Shown piece after piece: positions 17,014 through 25,233 of a DNA stretch of 64,000 bases (its first letter is position 1; every line of letters starts with the position of its first letter). This DNA is from Akkermansia muciniphila (GTDB lineage Bacteria > Verrucomicrobiota > Verrucomicrobiia > Limisphaerales > SXTU01). Position numbers and translations under genes: made by a program. The stretch lies in contig CAMCFN010000011.1 in NCBI GenBank assembly GCA_945874145.1, positions 19,754 to 83,753 of the forward strand, written 5' to 3'. A model generated the notes under the pieces. The model did not search any database, was not told the origin of the DNA, and saw only the letters and a program-made list of their open reading frames with translations.

Positions 17014-17397
17014 CTATTCGGAACCGGGCAGGAGCGTGGCGAATTCGAAGTCAATGATGCAAAAGCGCCCATCAGACTGACGGTAGGTCACATTGCGCAA
17101 ATCGGGGTCATCATGGCGCACCCCGAACTTCTCCAGCTCGGCAAACAGCTCGCGCGTGCGCTCCGCGTCCAGGTGCTCCACGCGGCCGCCGCAGTTGGAG
17201 GTGATGACCCGCAGCTTGTCCGCGTCGGCCTCCAGCAGCCGCGGCACAAAGCCGCAACCGCGCGCCTCCAAATGGCGCAGCAGCTTGACCTCATTGGTAA
17301 AGCGCTCCCCGGCATTGGGTCCGTGGTAAACCTTGAAGACTCGGCCATCGAAGCTGAGATGCACGGTGGACCGCAGGGTGTCCTTCACTTTCAGCAT
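17014..17397 (-). CDS. Minimal protein-kinase-fold protein
   Basis: This is a 127-residue protein from the ATG at 17397 (a longer frame begins at 17487). It keeps the core of a kinase fold: GRVFKVYHGP near 17 (candidate nucleotide Lys), FTNEVKLLRHLE (candidate helix-C Glu), a catalytic-loop-like HDDPDLRN near 98, and CIIDFEFA near 116 in place of DFG. The layout resembles Kdo-kinase/RIO and aminoglycoside-phosphotransferase types more than Hanks kinases, and it is about half their usual length. It sits directly upstream of the PP2C gene. Substrate and activity are unknown. It could be a pseudokinase. Confidence 0.6.
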   Translation of the reverse strand: MLKVKDTLRSTVHLSFDGRVFKVYHGPNAGERFTNEVKLLRHLEARGCGFVPRLLEADADKLRVITSNCGGRVEHLDAERTRELFAELEKFGVRHDDPDLRNVTYRQSDGRFCIIDFEFATLLPGSE

Positions 17398-17511
17398 GGC
17401 ACGGATGGCTGGCGGATGGCTGAACGCATGGTGTTTGTGTAAAGCAGCGTAGCGTCCTGATCGTAGTTTGCCCAGCGAGTTTCGCACCGCAAACCACCGC
17501 CGGGAAAGCCA

Positions 17512-18360
17512 TCACGGCGGTTTCACCACTGGGGCCGCAGACTTAAAACGCATTTCATCAATCCGCTGCTGCACGGCCGCCGGGTTGGGAGAAACCCGGT
17601 GCAGGCGGGTGTAATGAGCCAGGGCGCGTTCGTAGTTGCCGGCCCGCTCTTCCAGCGCTGCGAGCTGCCCCATGATCTGGCGATAGGAAACATGGTCAGG
17701 ACTGGGCAGGCTTGCTTCCTGGCGAATCCATTTCGCTATGGCCAGCTCCAGCACGATGCGAGCACGAAGGACATCGCGTTCGTTCTCGGCATAGAGGCGG
17801 CCGAGTTCGAAGAGGATCTCGTGGCTGTCCGGATTGGCGCGCAGGCCTTCGCGCAGAAAGGCTTCGGCCTCTTTGACTTGGTTGAGCTGCTCCCGCAGCC
17901 AATAGGCCGTGACGGTGTAGGTGTCCACTCGCTGTGGGTCCAAGGCCGCAGCCAGCCGGAGCCAGGGGAGAATCTCTCGCGCCTGACCGAGGCCCTCAAG
18001 GTGGCGATGCTCGGCCGGTTGAAAGTTGCAGCCAAACGCTTCGAGCCAGTCGCGGTGCCGGTCATGCGCATGGCCGCGGGAGTGATCGTGGTGATGCGCC
18101 TCCTCCGTCGCCTCCGCCAAGTGGGTCTTGCTGACGGGAGCGGGGGCGTCGAAGACGGACGGGTAAAAACCTTGATGAAAATAGGCGTCAGCTTTGAGGA
18201 AAACATGGTTGGCAAACGCCCGCCGGCTCTCGCCGAGCAGGAGTCGGAGCACGGAACCTTTGTCCTGCCGATGGGCCTGCTCCCACAGCAGCAAGCGTCC
18301 CCCCGCCGCGAAGGCCACAGCCAGCGCGAGTGCGGAAAGGAGCAGCGGGAGGGAGGGCAT
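17512..18360 (-). CDS. TPR-repeat membrane-anchored protein with His-rich loop
   Basis: This 282-residue protein starts at the ATG at 18360, which overlaps the permease stop as TGATG. It begins with a membrane segment (LPLLLSALALAVAFAAGGRLL). Residues around 84-105 hold a histidine-rich stretch (EEAHHHDHSRGHAHDRHRD) that could bind metal. The second half has tetratricopeptide-like helices (EAEAFLREGLRANPDSHEILFELGRLY; ERAGNYERALAHYTRLHRVSPN). TPR proteins are scaffolds. Its coupling to the ABC exporter genes implies a role in the same complex or its regulation. Confidence 0.8.
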   Translation of the reverse strand: MPSLPLLLSALALAVAFAAGGRLLLWEQAHRQDKGSVLRLLLGESRRAFANHVFLKADAYFHQGFYPSVFDAPAPVSKTHLAEATEEAHHHDHSRGHAHDRHRDWLEAFGCNFQPAEHRHLEGLGQAREILPWLRLAAALDPQRVDTYTVTAYWLREQLNQVKEAEAFLREGLRANPDSHEILFELGRLYAENERDVLRARIVLELAIAKWIRQEASLPSPDHVSYRQIMGQLAALEERAGNYERALAHYTRLHRVSPNPAAVQQRIDEMRFKSAAPVVKPP

Positions 18361-19136
18361 CAGTTGAGCGGCCGGCGGCGGAAGACCCACCAAGCACCGA
18401 ACAGGAAAAAGGCAGCGTAAGCCGCCGCGTAGAGCGTGGCCAGGGCCACCATTTCCCAGCGGATCAGCTCCCAGTTATGGATGATGAGGTCTCGCACGTC
18501 GAACAGCTCCAAGTGCGGAATCACGAAGTAAACTCCATAGAGCAACGACTGCCACGGCTGGGCCAAGTCGAGGGCGACCTTGTTCAGATGTCGCCCCAAC
18601 AGCAGAATCCCGACGGAAACCACGAAGCAAATGGTGCCGTTGGAGGAGGGGGCCGCGAAGACGATCGACCCCAGCAGCGTAAAGGCGACCACCACCCCCA
18701 GCATCATCCAGTGCAGCCAAGCGGCCTGGAGGTAATTCAGCACCGGCCAATGCTGCTCCCGCGTAGCGCTGATCAGACCGAAAAACAGGTAAAAAACCGC
18801 GAGCGCCAGACCGGTCGCCAGCCAGCAGCCGAGGAATTTTCCCAGTAAGAACTGCCCGCGCGTCACAGGTTTGGCGAGCAGCGGAAAAATCGTCCGCTGC
18901 TCACGCTCGGCGGGGATTTGCCGCGCGGTGCAGGTGATGGCGATAACTAGGCCGGAGAGCCAGATGAGCAGCAGGCAGATTTCCTTCAGGTAGCGGACGA
19001 TACTGCGATCGTTGAACAGGTTCACGCTGCCCGCCGTGCCTGTGAGCAGCACGGTGAGGATGAACAGCACGTAGAAGTCCTTGCGCCGGACCATTTCGAG
19101 CACCACGACTTTCGCCAACGCCCAGATGGTGTTCAT
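18360..19136 (-). CDS. ABC-2 type transporter permease
   Basis: This 258-residue inner-membrane protein has six predicted hydrophobic segments. The loop ARQIPAEREQRTIFPLLAKPVTRGQF near 71-95 is typical of ABC-2/NosY-like permeases that follow a short ATPase gene. It overlaps the ATPase gene by 4 bases (ATGA) and the TPR gene by 1 base (TGATG), so the three are translationally coupled. The substrate cannot be read from sequence. Confidence 0.88.
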   Translation of the reverse strand: MNTIWALAKVVVLEMVRRKDFYVLFILTVLLTGTAGSVNLFNDRSIVRYLKEICLLLIWLSGLVIAITCTARQIPAEREQRTIFPLLAKPVTRGQFLLGKFLGCWLATGLALAVFYLFFGLISATREQHWPVLNYLQAAWLHWMMLGVVVAFTLLGSIVFAAPSSNGTICFVVSVGILLLGRHLNKVALDLAQPWQSLLYGVYFVIPHLELFDVRDLIIHNWELIRWEMVALATLYAAAYAAFFLFGAWWVFRRRPLN

Positions 19137-19882
19137 GACTGGGAAGCGTAGCCGACGAGCTTGAGGAAGACTTGCTCCAAATTCGCCGCGTGTTGCGCGA
19201 CCAAGTCCGTCACCCGGCCCTCGGCCTTGAGGTGGCCTTGATGCAGAATAGCCACGCGATCACAGACCGTTTCGACTTCCCCCAATTCGTGCGACGAGAA
19301 AAAGACAGTTTTACCCTCGTTTTTGAGGCGTTGAATGATCTCGCGGACCTTCATGCGACCGAGGGGATCCAAGCCGCTGGTCGGCTCATCCAAGATGAGC
19401 AGGTCGGGATTGTTGATCAGCGCCTGGGCCAAGCCGACGCGCTGCTGCATGCCCTTGGAGTAGGTCTTGATTTGCCGGTTCCGGGCGTGTTCCAACTCAA
19501 CGAGCTTCAACACCGCGCCCACGCGTGCCTCGCGCTCGGCCACGGGGATGTGGAAAATCCCAGCATACAACCGTAGCAATTCCTCCGCCGTGAGAAACTT
19601 GTAGTAATAGGTCTGCTCCGGCAGGTAGCCAATCCGCTGCCGGGCGATCGGCTCACGCACATCCACTCCGAAGATGCGTGCGGTGCCAGAGCTGGGGGGA
19701 ACGAAGCCCAGCAACACGTTCATGGTGGAGGTTTTCCCTGCGCCATTGGGCCCAAGGAAACCGAAGACCTCCCCCCGTCCGACTACTAGATTTAACCCGT
19801 TGACGGCCACCTTCGAAGCCTCACCCAAGTCGCGGCTGCGGTATTCGATCCGCAGATCTTCAATGGCAACGGTGGGTTCCAT
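19133..19882 (-). CDS. ABC transporter ATP-binding protein
   Basis: This 249-residue ATPase subunit has Walker A GPNGAGKTST near 44, signature YSKGMQQRVGLAQAL near 139, Walker B LLILDEPTSGLD near 161 and an H-loop SSHELGEVE near 196. It belongs to the group (CcmA/NosF-like) that pairs with ABC-2 permeases, most often in export. It is the first gene of the operon running from 19882 down to 15889. An upstream terminator at 19905-19936 isolates it from the prepilin gene. Confidence 0.92.
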   Translation of the reverse strand: MEPTVAIEDLRIEYRSRDLGEASKVAVNGLNLVVGRGEVFGFLGPNGAGKTSTMNVLLGFVPPSSGTARIFGVDVREPIARQRIGYLPEQTYYYKFLTAEELLRLYAGIFHIPVAEREARVGAVLKLVELEHARNRQIKTYSKGMQQRVGLAQALINNPDLLILDEPTSGLDPLGRMKVREIIQRLKNEGKTVFFSSHELGEVETVCDRVAILHQGHLKAEGRVTDLVAQHAANLEQVFLKLVGYASQS

Positions 19883-19904
19883 CCAAACAGAAATGCACCA
19901 TCAA

Positions 19905-19936
19905 AACAAAAGGCCGCACCGTCTTGCGACGGTGCG
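19905..19936 (-). terminator. Rho-independent terminator after the 19969 prepilin
   Basis: On the minus strand a perfect 10-bp stem (CCGCACCGTC/GACGGTGCGG) with a GCAA loop is followed by CCTTTTGTTTTG. Confidence 0.85.
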
Positions 19937-19968
19937 GATTCGATCTCGCTGCACAGGCTGGTGCATCC

Positions 19969-20322
19969 TCAGAGGGTGTGCCCCAAGCTGGAGAGACTGC
20001 ATGTGGGAACGACGGCGACCACGCTACCGGGGGAATAGGTGCCGCTGGCCGGACAGTAGGGCATGGCGGAGCCTTTGAAGTAGCCCAGCAAAGTCGTGTC
20101 CGACAGCGCATACGTGTCCGTTGACTGCTTCTTATTTTCCAAGGCCCACTGCTGAATCGTGCTGTCAATCAATCGAAGATTGGCGATGCAGGAGTTCTTC
20201 TGAGCGTTGGTGCGGGCCTTCAGGAAGTTAGGGACGGCGACGGCAGCCAGCAGTCCGATGATCGCCACAACGATCATGATTTCCACCAGGGTAAACCCAC
20301 GGAGGTTTGTTTTTGGGCTCAT
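19969..20322 (-). CDS. Prepilin-type protein
   Basis: This 117-residue protein, MSPKTNLRGFTLVEIMIVVA, has an eight-residue leader, the GFTLVE cleavage/methylation site and a hydrophobic helix ending VAVPNFLKART. The globular part carries CIANLRLIDSTIQQWALENKK, then two cysteines (MPYCPASG, PTCSLSS) and the terminal SLGHTL. It is nearly the same length as the neighbour at 20414 (118 residues) and clearly paralogous. It is flanked by a terminator on each side, so each pilin gene is its own transcript. It is probably a minor pilin or pseudopilin; which machine it serves is unknown. Confidence 0.9.
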   Translation of the reverse strand: MSPKTNLRGFTLVEIMIVVAIIGLLAAVAVPNFLKARTNAQKNSCIANLRLIDSTIQQWALENKKQSTDTYALSDTTLLGYFKGSAMPYCPASGTYSPGSVVAVVPTCSLSSLGHTL

Positions 20323-20360
20323 AAATGGCCTTGGGCGGCATTTTTAGAGAAAACATGAGT

Positions 20361-20395
20361 AAAAAAAAGGCTTGGAGCATTGCTGCCCCAAGCCT
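20361..20395 (-). terminator. Rho-independent terminator after the 20414 prepilin
   Basis: On the minus strand an 8-bp stem (AGGCTTGG/CCAAGCCT) with a 12-base loop is followed by a run of eight T. Confidence 0.85.
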
Positions 20396-20413
20396 CGATA
20401 AGGTGCCAGCCGA

Positions 20414-20770
20414 TTAGAGAGTGTGGCCACTGCCAGAGAGGCTGCAGGTGGGGGCTCCCGACACAGTCGCACCAGCGGAATAAGCGCCACCACCAGGGCA
20501 AGTCGGCAGGAGTGAACCCTTCAGATATCCCAGCAGGGTGGCGTCGGTGACCGCATAAGTGTCCGTGGCGACTTTCTTCTGCTCGAGCGCCCACTGCTGC
20601 ACCGCACCGTCAATCTGCTTGAGGTTGGCGATGCAGGAGTTTTTCTGCGCCGTGGCCCGTGCTTTCACGAAGTTCGGGATGGCGATGGCCGCGAGCAGAC
20701 CGATGATGGCCACCACGATCATGATTTCCACGAGCGTGAAGCCTGCTTTACCTTGTTTCTGTGTTTTCAT
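20414..20770 (-). CDS. Prepilin-type protein
   Basis: This 118-residue protein starts at the ATG at 20770 (MKTQKQGKAGFTLVE). A much longer in-frame extension to 21268 has no protein character and is rejected. The N-terminal leader, GFTLVE site and helix match type IV prepilins. The domain CIANLKQIDGAVQQWALEQKK, two cysteine segments (LPTCPGGG, PTCSLSG) and GSGHTL at the end mirror the genes at 19969 and 4946. An AT-rich TTATTATAA about 45 bases upstream on the coding strand could be a -10 region. Confidence 0.9.
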   Translation of the reverse strand: MKTQKQGKAGFTLVEIMIVVAIIGLLAAIAIPNFVKARATAQKNSCIANLKQIDGAVQQWALEQKKVATDTYAVTDATLLGYLKGSLLPTCPGGGAYSAGATVSGAPTCSLSGSGHTL

Positions 20771-21077
20771 TTTTGACTTTTGAGCACGGTGTGAACGCAC
20801 AGAAGGCGGGTTATAATAATTGCTGACGTGTCCACGAGTTGCCTTCTGCAACCATGCTGACGAGTTGACCGTAGCAGAATGAATACCAGTGTCAACTTTG
20901 CGGACGTGTCGAACGGGCGCACCGGAAGCTGGAATGAACGCGGGCGGAGGATCGCTCTTGTCAGTTGCCCAAAACTCGATCTGACCGCCGCTCGCTATCT
21001 CGAAGTTGTATGCCGCAATGAGTGCAGAACTTTGAGCAAAAGGGGCTGCGCCGCCGAAACAACAGTGCGTAGTTTCG
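20771..21077. other. Non-coding gap, 307 bases
   Basis: I see no gene here. The AT-rich TTATAATAAT at 20811-20820 is a plausible promoter element for the prepilin on the minus strand; nothing else stands out. Confidence 0.4.
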
Positions 21078-21455
21078 CTAGCAATGCGAGCACTTGGGCG
21101 CACTAATCGCCCACTGGTGCTGCTCCGGGTATTGAGCCTTGCAGAAGGGGCAATAGCCTCCGTGCTCCCGGCTGCCCACCATCCGATGGCAGGCGGGGCA
21201 ACCAGCCAGCATCTCGCGGAGCATCGCAATGCCGCCCCAGAAAACCCAAACGAGCGGCAATAGCCCACCCCAGACCAACCAGCCCGAGGATGTCATCTGG
21301 AGCCAGAGCGCAAGGAACGGGCCGGTCGCCACCGCCCCAATGATGAAGGTGCGTCCCGCTCGCGAGCCGCGCCGATCCTGTTCAGCCATCTGCCTTCGGA
21401 AAGCTGCCAGCTCATCTGCCGTATAGTTCGCGTCTTGCTTCGACGTGAGGTGCAT
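21078..21455 (-). CDS. Small membrane protein with C-terminal zinc-ribbon-like cysteines
   Basis: This 125-residue protein has a charged N-terminal helix (TADELAAFRRQMAEQDRRG) and two hydrophobic segments (FIIGAVATGPFLALWLQM; WLVWGGLLPLVWVFWGG). Its tail carries CPACHRMVG, YCPFCKAQYP and CSHC: three CxxC pairs resembling a rubredoxin-like or zinc-ribbon module. I do not recognise a named family. The cysteine tail should face the cytoplasm if both segments cross the membrane. It diverges from the peptide-binding protein gene by 56 bases. Confidence 0.7.
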   Translation of the reverse strand: MHLTSKQDANYTADELAAFRRQMAEQDRRGSRAGRTFIIGAVATGPFLALWLQMTSSGWLVWGGLLPLVWVFWGGIAMLREMLAGCPACHRMVGSREHGGYCPFCKAQYPEQHQWAISAPKCSHC

Positions 21456-21511
21456 GGCCTGGAGAAAAAATGCGCTTCCCTCGACCGGTTGAAAACTAAA
21501 AACTCCCCGTC

Positions 21512-23167
21512 ATGAAAGCACTGTTCGCTGCGGTCTGTCTGGCCGCCCTCCTCTTTGGCTGCAAGAAGTCTGCGGACCAACCCGCAGAGCCCGGTGGCGG
21601 CGGCGCGAAGGCCGACCCCGGCTTTGGCTCTGGCCCTGCCGTCTCGCCGGGAAAGATGATTCTCCACCGCGGCAACGGCTCCGAGCCATCGGACCTCGAC
21701 CCGCAGATTGTCACCGGCGTGCCGGAGCACATGATTCTCATGGGCGTGTTCGAGGGCCTCACGGACGAAGACCCGAAGGACTTGCACCCCATTCCCGGTG
21801 TCGCCGAGCGTTGGGAGATTTCGCCGGACCTGCTCACTTACACTTTCTTCCTCCGCAAGAACGCCAAGTGGTCCAACGGCGACGCCTTCACCGCGCGGGA
21901 TTTCCTCGAATCCTACAAACGCATCCTAGAGCCGACGCTCGCCGCGCAATACGCCTACATGCACCACGTCGTGAAGAACGCGCAGGCTTACAACGAGGGC
22001 AAGCTGAAGGACTTTTCGCAGGTCGGCTACAAGGTCATTGATGAACACACGTTTCAAATCTCGCTCATCGGCCCCACGCCTTACTTCCTCTCGCTCATCA
22101 ACCACACGTCGTGGATGCCCGTCCACCTGCCGACCATCGCCAAGCACGGCAAGCCCTACGAGCGCGGCGGCAAGTGGACGCGCCCCGAAAATTTCGTCGG
22201 CAACGGCCCCTTCACGCTCGACCAGTGGAAGGTCAACGAGGTCATCACCCTCAAGCGCAACCCGCACCATTGGGACGCCATGACCGTGAAGCTCGACGGC
22301 CTCGCGTTCTATCCCATCTCCAGCTCCGAGACCGAGGAGCGCATGTTCCGCGCGAACCAGCTCCACGTCACCGACACCGTGCCGCTCTCGAAAATCCCCG
22401 GCTACCGGAAGAACAACCCCGACCTCATCCGCATCGAGCCATATCTCTCGGCCTACTTCTACCGCGTCAACACCACCAAGCCGCCGCTGAACGACAAGCG
22501 CGTGCGCAAGGCCCTCGCCCTCGCCATTGACCGCGCGGCCATCACCGAGAACATCCTCAAGGCCGGGCAGCTCCCCGCGTTCAACCTCACACCGCCCGGC
22601 ACCGCCGGCTACACCGCGCGGGGCAAGTTCAGTGGCGGCCTGGCCGAGGCCAAGAAACTCCTCGCCGAAGCCGGCTTCCCCGACGGCAAGGGCTTTCCCT
22701 CCTTCGAGCTGCTCTACAACACGCAGGAATCCCACCGCATCATCGCCGAGGCCATCCAGCAGATGTGGAAGAAGAACCTCGGCATTGACGCGCGGCTGCT
22801 GAACCAGGAGTGGAAGGTGTATCTGGATTCGCAGCGCCAGTTGAACTACCAGATTTGCCGCGCCGGCTGGACGGGCGACTACGTGGACCCGAACACGTTC
22901 CTCGACATGTGGCTCACCGACGGCGGCCAGAACGAGACCGGCTGGAGCAACAAGGAATACGACCGCCTCATCGCCGAGGCCGCCCGCACCGGTGACGCCG
23001 CCGCCCGCCTCGAACTCTTCCAGAAAGCCGAGACCATCCTGATGGACGAGCTGCCCATCATCCCCATCTACCATTACACCCGCCAACACCTCATAACCCC
23101 AAAGCTCAAGGGCTGGAACCCGACCCTGCTCGACCACCATCCTTACAAGCACCTGTGGTTTGAGTAG
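21512..23167 (+). CDS. Peptide ABC transporter substrate-binding lipoprotein (OppA/DppA family)
   Basis: This 551-residue periplasmic receptor of a peptide/nickel-type ABC importer has a lipoprotein signal ending LLFGC (Cys17). SBP_bac_5 features include WEISPDLLTYTFFLRKNAKWSNGD near 92, PTPYFLSLINHTSWMPVH near 188 and NKEYDRLIAEAARTGD near 485. The order binding protein, two permeases, one ATPase follows, with inverted-repeat elements in each gap. It is likely the first gene of the transport operon. Confidence 0.93.
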   Translation: MKALFAAVCLAALLFGCKKSADQPAEPGGGGAKADPGFGSGPAVSPGKMILHRGNGSEPSDLDPQIVTGVPEHMILMGVFEGLTDEDPKDLHPIPGVAERWEISPDLLTYTFFLRKNAKWSNGDAFTARDFLESYKRILEPTLAAQYAYMHHVVKNAQAYNEGKLKDFSQVGYKVIDEHTFQISLIGPTPYFLSLINHTSWMPVHLPTIAKHGKPYERGGKWTRPENFVGNGPFTLDQWKVNEVITLKRNPHHWDAMTVKLDGLAFYPISSSETEERMFRANQLHVTDTVPLSKIPGYRKNNPDLIRIEPYLSAYFYRVNTTKPPLNDKRVRKALALAIDRAAITENILKAGQLPAFNLTPPGTAGYTARGKFSGGLAEAKKLLAEAGFPDGKGFPSFELLYNTQESHRIIAEAIQQMWKKNLGIDARLLNQEWKVYLDSQRQLNYQICRAGWTGDYVDPNTFLDMWLTDGGQNETGWSNKEYDRLIAEAARTGDAAARLELFQKAETILMDELPIIPIYHYTRQHLITPKLKGWNPTLLDHHPYKHLWFE

Positions 23168-23194
23168 CCGCAGAGGTCAGGAGGTGGACTTTTT

Positions 23195-23280
23195 GCCACA
23201 GATGAAACACGGATTGAACACGGATAAGAATTTTGAACTGTTGTCTCCCATCAGTGTTTGCTCCGTGTTTCATCCGTGGC
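23195..23280. repeat. Inverted-arm element between binding-protein and permease genes
   Basis: Two 31-base arms (23195-23225 and 23250-23280) are inverted copies with 26 of 31 matches. Each is built of roughly 11-base units around AAACACGGAT/GAACACGGAT. The 24-base spacer is AT-rich. The arm length equals that of the element carrying the GxxExxY gene at 25233. Confidence 0.75.
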
Positions 23281-23307
23281 TAATAATCGGTTCGTCGTAG
23301 AAAAATA

Positions 23308-24222
23308 GTGGCCCGCTTCCTCTTCATCCGCCTGCTGCAGACGCTCCCGGTCCTCTGGGCGGTGGCCACGCTCACCTTCTTCATGGTGCGCTACGCGCCG
23401 GGCGGACCGTTCACGGGGGAGCGGGCAATTCCGCCCGAAATCCTCAAACGGCTTGATGCTCATTACGGGCGGGACAAGCCGCTGGGCGTGCAATACGTGG
23501 TCTTCCTGAAAGACCTCCTCACCGGCGCAGCGCCGTCCACCCGGCACGCGACGCGCACTGTGGGCGAGATCATCCGCGAGTCGTTCCCCGTGTCGCTGGA
23601 GCTGGGCGCGTGGTCGTTGCTCATCGCGCTGGCCATCGGGCTGCCCGCCGGGATGCTCGCCGCGCAAAAGCCCAACACCGCGCAGGACTACGTGCCCATG
23701 TCCGCCGCGATGGTCGGCGTGTGCCTGCCCACGTTCGTGCTCGGGCCGATGGTGGTGCTCTTCTTCGCGCTCAAGCTTGGCTGGTTCCACACCTCCGGCT
23801 GGAACACGCCCGGCGACCGCGTGCTGCCCGCGCTCACGCTGGGCTTCCACCTCGCCGCCTACATCGCGCGGCTCACGCGCGGCGGGATGCTGGAAATCAT
23901 GGGCCAGGACTTCATCCGCACCGCGCGGGCGAAGGGCGCGTCCGGCCTGCGCATCCTGACGCGACACGCGTTGCGCGGCGGGCTGCTGCCGGTCGTGACC
24001 TACCTCGGCCCGGCGGCGGCGGGCCTCATCACCGGTTCGTTCGTCATCGAGACCGTCTTCAACATCCCCGGCCTGGGCAAATACTTCGTCGGCTCCGTCT
24101 TCGACCGCGACACCACGGTGGTGGGCGGCACCGTCTTCTTCTTCTCCGCCATCATCCTGTTCTTCAACCTGCTGGTGGACGTGGCGCAGGCTTGGCTCAA
24201 CCCGAAGGTGCGATTGGAATGA
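23308..24222 (+). CDS. ABC transporter permease (OppB/DppB family)
   Basis: This 304-residue inner-membrane permease has six hydrophobic segments. It starts at GTG 23308 (MARFLFIRLLQTLPVLWAVA), the typical OppB N-terminus. The EAA-type cytoplasmic loop is seen as FIRTARAKGASGLRILTRHALRGGLLP near 211-237. It is one half of the translocation pore with the next gene. The unusual start codon directly follows an inverted-repeat element. Confidence 0.93.
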   Translation: MARFLFIRLLQTLPVLWAVATLTFFMVRYAPGGPFTGERAIPPEILKRLDAHYGRDKPLGVQYVVFLKDLLTGAAPSTRHATRTVGEIIRESFPVSLELGAWSLLIALAIGLPAGMLAAQKPNTAQDYVPMSAAMVGVCLPTFVLGPMVVLFFALKLGWFHTSGWNTPGDRVLPALTLGFHLAAYIARLTRGGMLEIMGQDFIRTARAKGASGLRILTRHALRGGLLPVVTYLGPAAAGLITGSFVIETVFNIPGLGKYFVGSVFDRDTTVVGGTVFFFSAIILFFNLLVDVAQAWLNPKVRLE

Positions 24223-24234
24223 GAAGACAACGCC

Positions 24235-24325
24235 CAACTTTCAACGCTCAACGTTCAACGTCCAAAGCGGCTCCGAACGCGCGCCCTTTGAATGTTGAGC
24301 GTTGGACGTTGGACGTTGGACGTTT
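24235..24325. repeat. Heptamer-iterated inverted-arm element between the two permease genes
   Basis: The left arm has CAACTTT, CAACGCT, CAACGTT, CAACGTC in tandem (24235-24262). The right arm (24287-24325) has the complement, with three copies of the GTTGGAC heptamer plus degenerate ones. The spacer is about 20 bases. The element ends 20 bases before the next permease ATG. Confidence 0.8.
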
Positions 24326-24345
24326 TCCTCCCTGCTGACGCGTTC

Positions 24346-25233
24346 ATGAATCCCGCCACCATTCCCATCACCGAGCCAGTCGAGGCCGGCCACTCGCTGT
24401 GGCAGGATGCCTGGGCGCGTTTGCGGAAGAACAAGCTCGCGCTGGCCAGTGCGTTCATCGTCACCGTGCTGGGCCTGCTCTGCGTCGCCGCACCGTGGGT
24501 GTCGCCTTTCACTTACGAGGAACAAGACCTCGCGCTCGGCGCGGCCCCGCCGTCCGCGAAGCACTGGCTCGGCACCGACCATCTCGGGCGCGACCAGTTC
24601 ACGCGGCTGCTCTACGGCGGGCGCGTGTCGCTCATGGTCGGCGCGTGCGCGACGAGCGTGGCGCTCACCATCGGCGTGCTCTATGGTGCCATCTCCGGCT
24701 TCATCGGCGGCAAGCTCGACGCGCTCATGATGCGGCTTGTGGACATCCTTTACGCGCTGCCGTTCACCCTCTTCGTCATCCTGCTCACCGTCTGGCTCGG
24801 GCGCGAGCTGTGGCTGCTCTTCGCCGCCATCGGCGCGGTGGAATGGCTCACCATGGCACGCATCGTGCGCGGGCAGGTGGCGTCCCTGAAGCGGATGGAA
24901 TTCGTCGAGGCCGCGCACGCGCTGGGCTTGCGCAAGCGCCGCATCATCCTGCGCCACATGATTCCCAACGTGCTCGGCCCGGTCATGGTTTACACCACGC
25001 TCACGGTGCCGGCGGTGATGCTGCTCGAAGCCTTCCTCAGCTTCCTCGGCCTCGGCGTGCAGCCGCCGATGAGCTCGTGGGGCTCGATGATTAAAGACGG
25101 CGCGGACCGCATGGAGGAGTATTGGTGGATGCTCGTCTTCCCCGCCGGCGCGTTCAGCACGACGCTCTTTTGCCTGAACTTCCTCGGCGACGGCCTGCGC
25201 GACGCGCTCGATGTGCGGGCGAGCAAGGACTGA
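24346..25233 (+). CDS. ABC transporter permease (OppC/DppC family)
   Basis: This 295-residue permease starts at the ATG at 24346. An in-frame ATG at 24292 lies inside the repeat element and is rejected. The OppC N-terminal domain pattern DAWARLRKNKLALASAFIV is followed by HWLGTDHLGRDQFTRLLYGGRVSL near 72. The EAA loop is FVEAAHALGLRKRRIILRHMIPNVLGP near 183-209. The stop TGA overlaps the first base of the inverted-repeat element that separates this gene from the ATPase. Confidence 0.93.
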   Translation: MNPATIPITEPVEAGHSLWQDAWARLRKNKLALASAFIVTVLGLLCVAAPWVSPFTYEEQDLALGAAPPSAKHWLGTDHLGRDQFTRLLYGGRVSLMVGACATSVALTIGVLYGAISGFIGGKLDALMMRLVDILYALPFTLFVILLTVWLGRELWLLFAAIGAVEWLTMARIVRGQVASLKRMEFVEAAHALGLRKRRIILRHMIPNVLGPVMVYTTLTVPAVMLLEAFLSFLGLGVQPPMSSWGSMIKDGADRMEEYWWMLVFPAGAFSTTLFCLNFLGDGLRDALDVRASKD

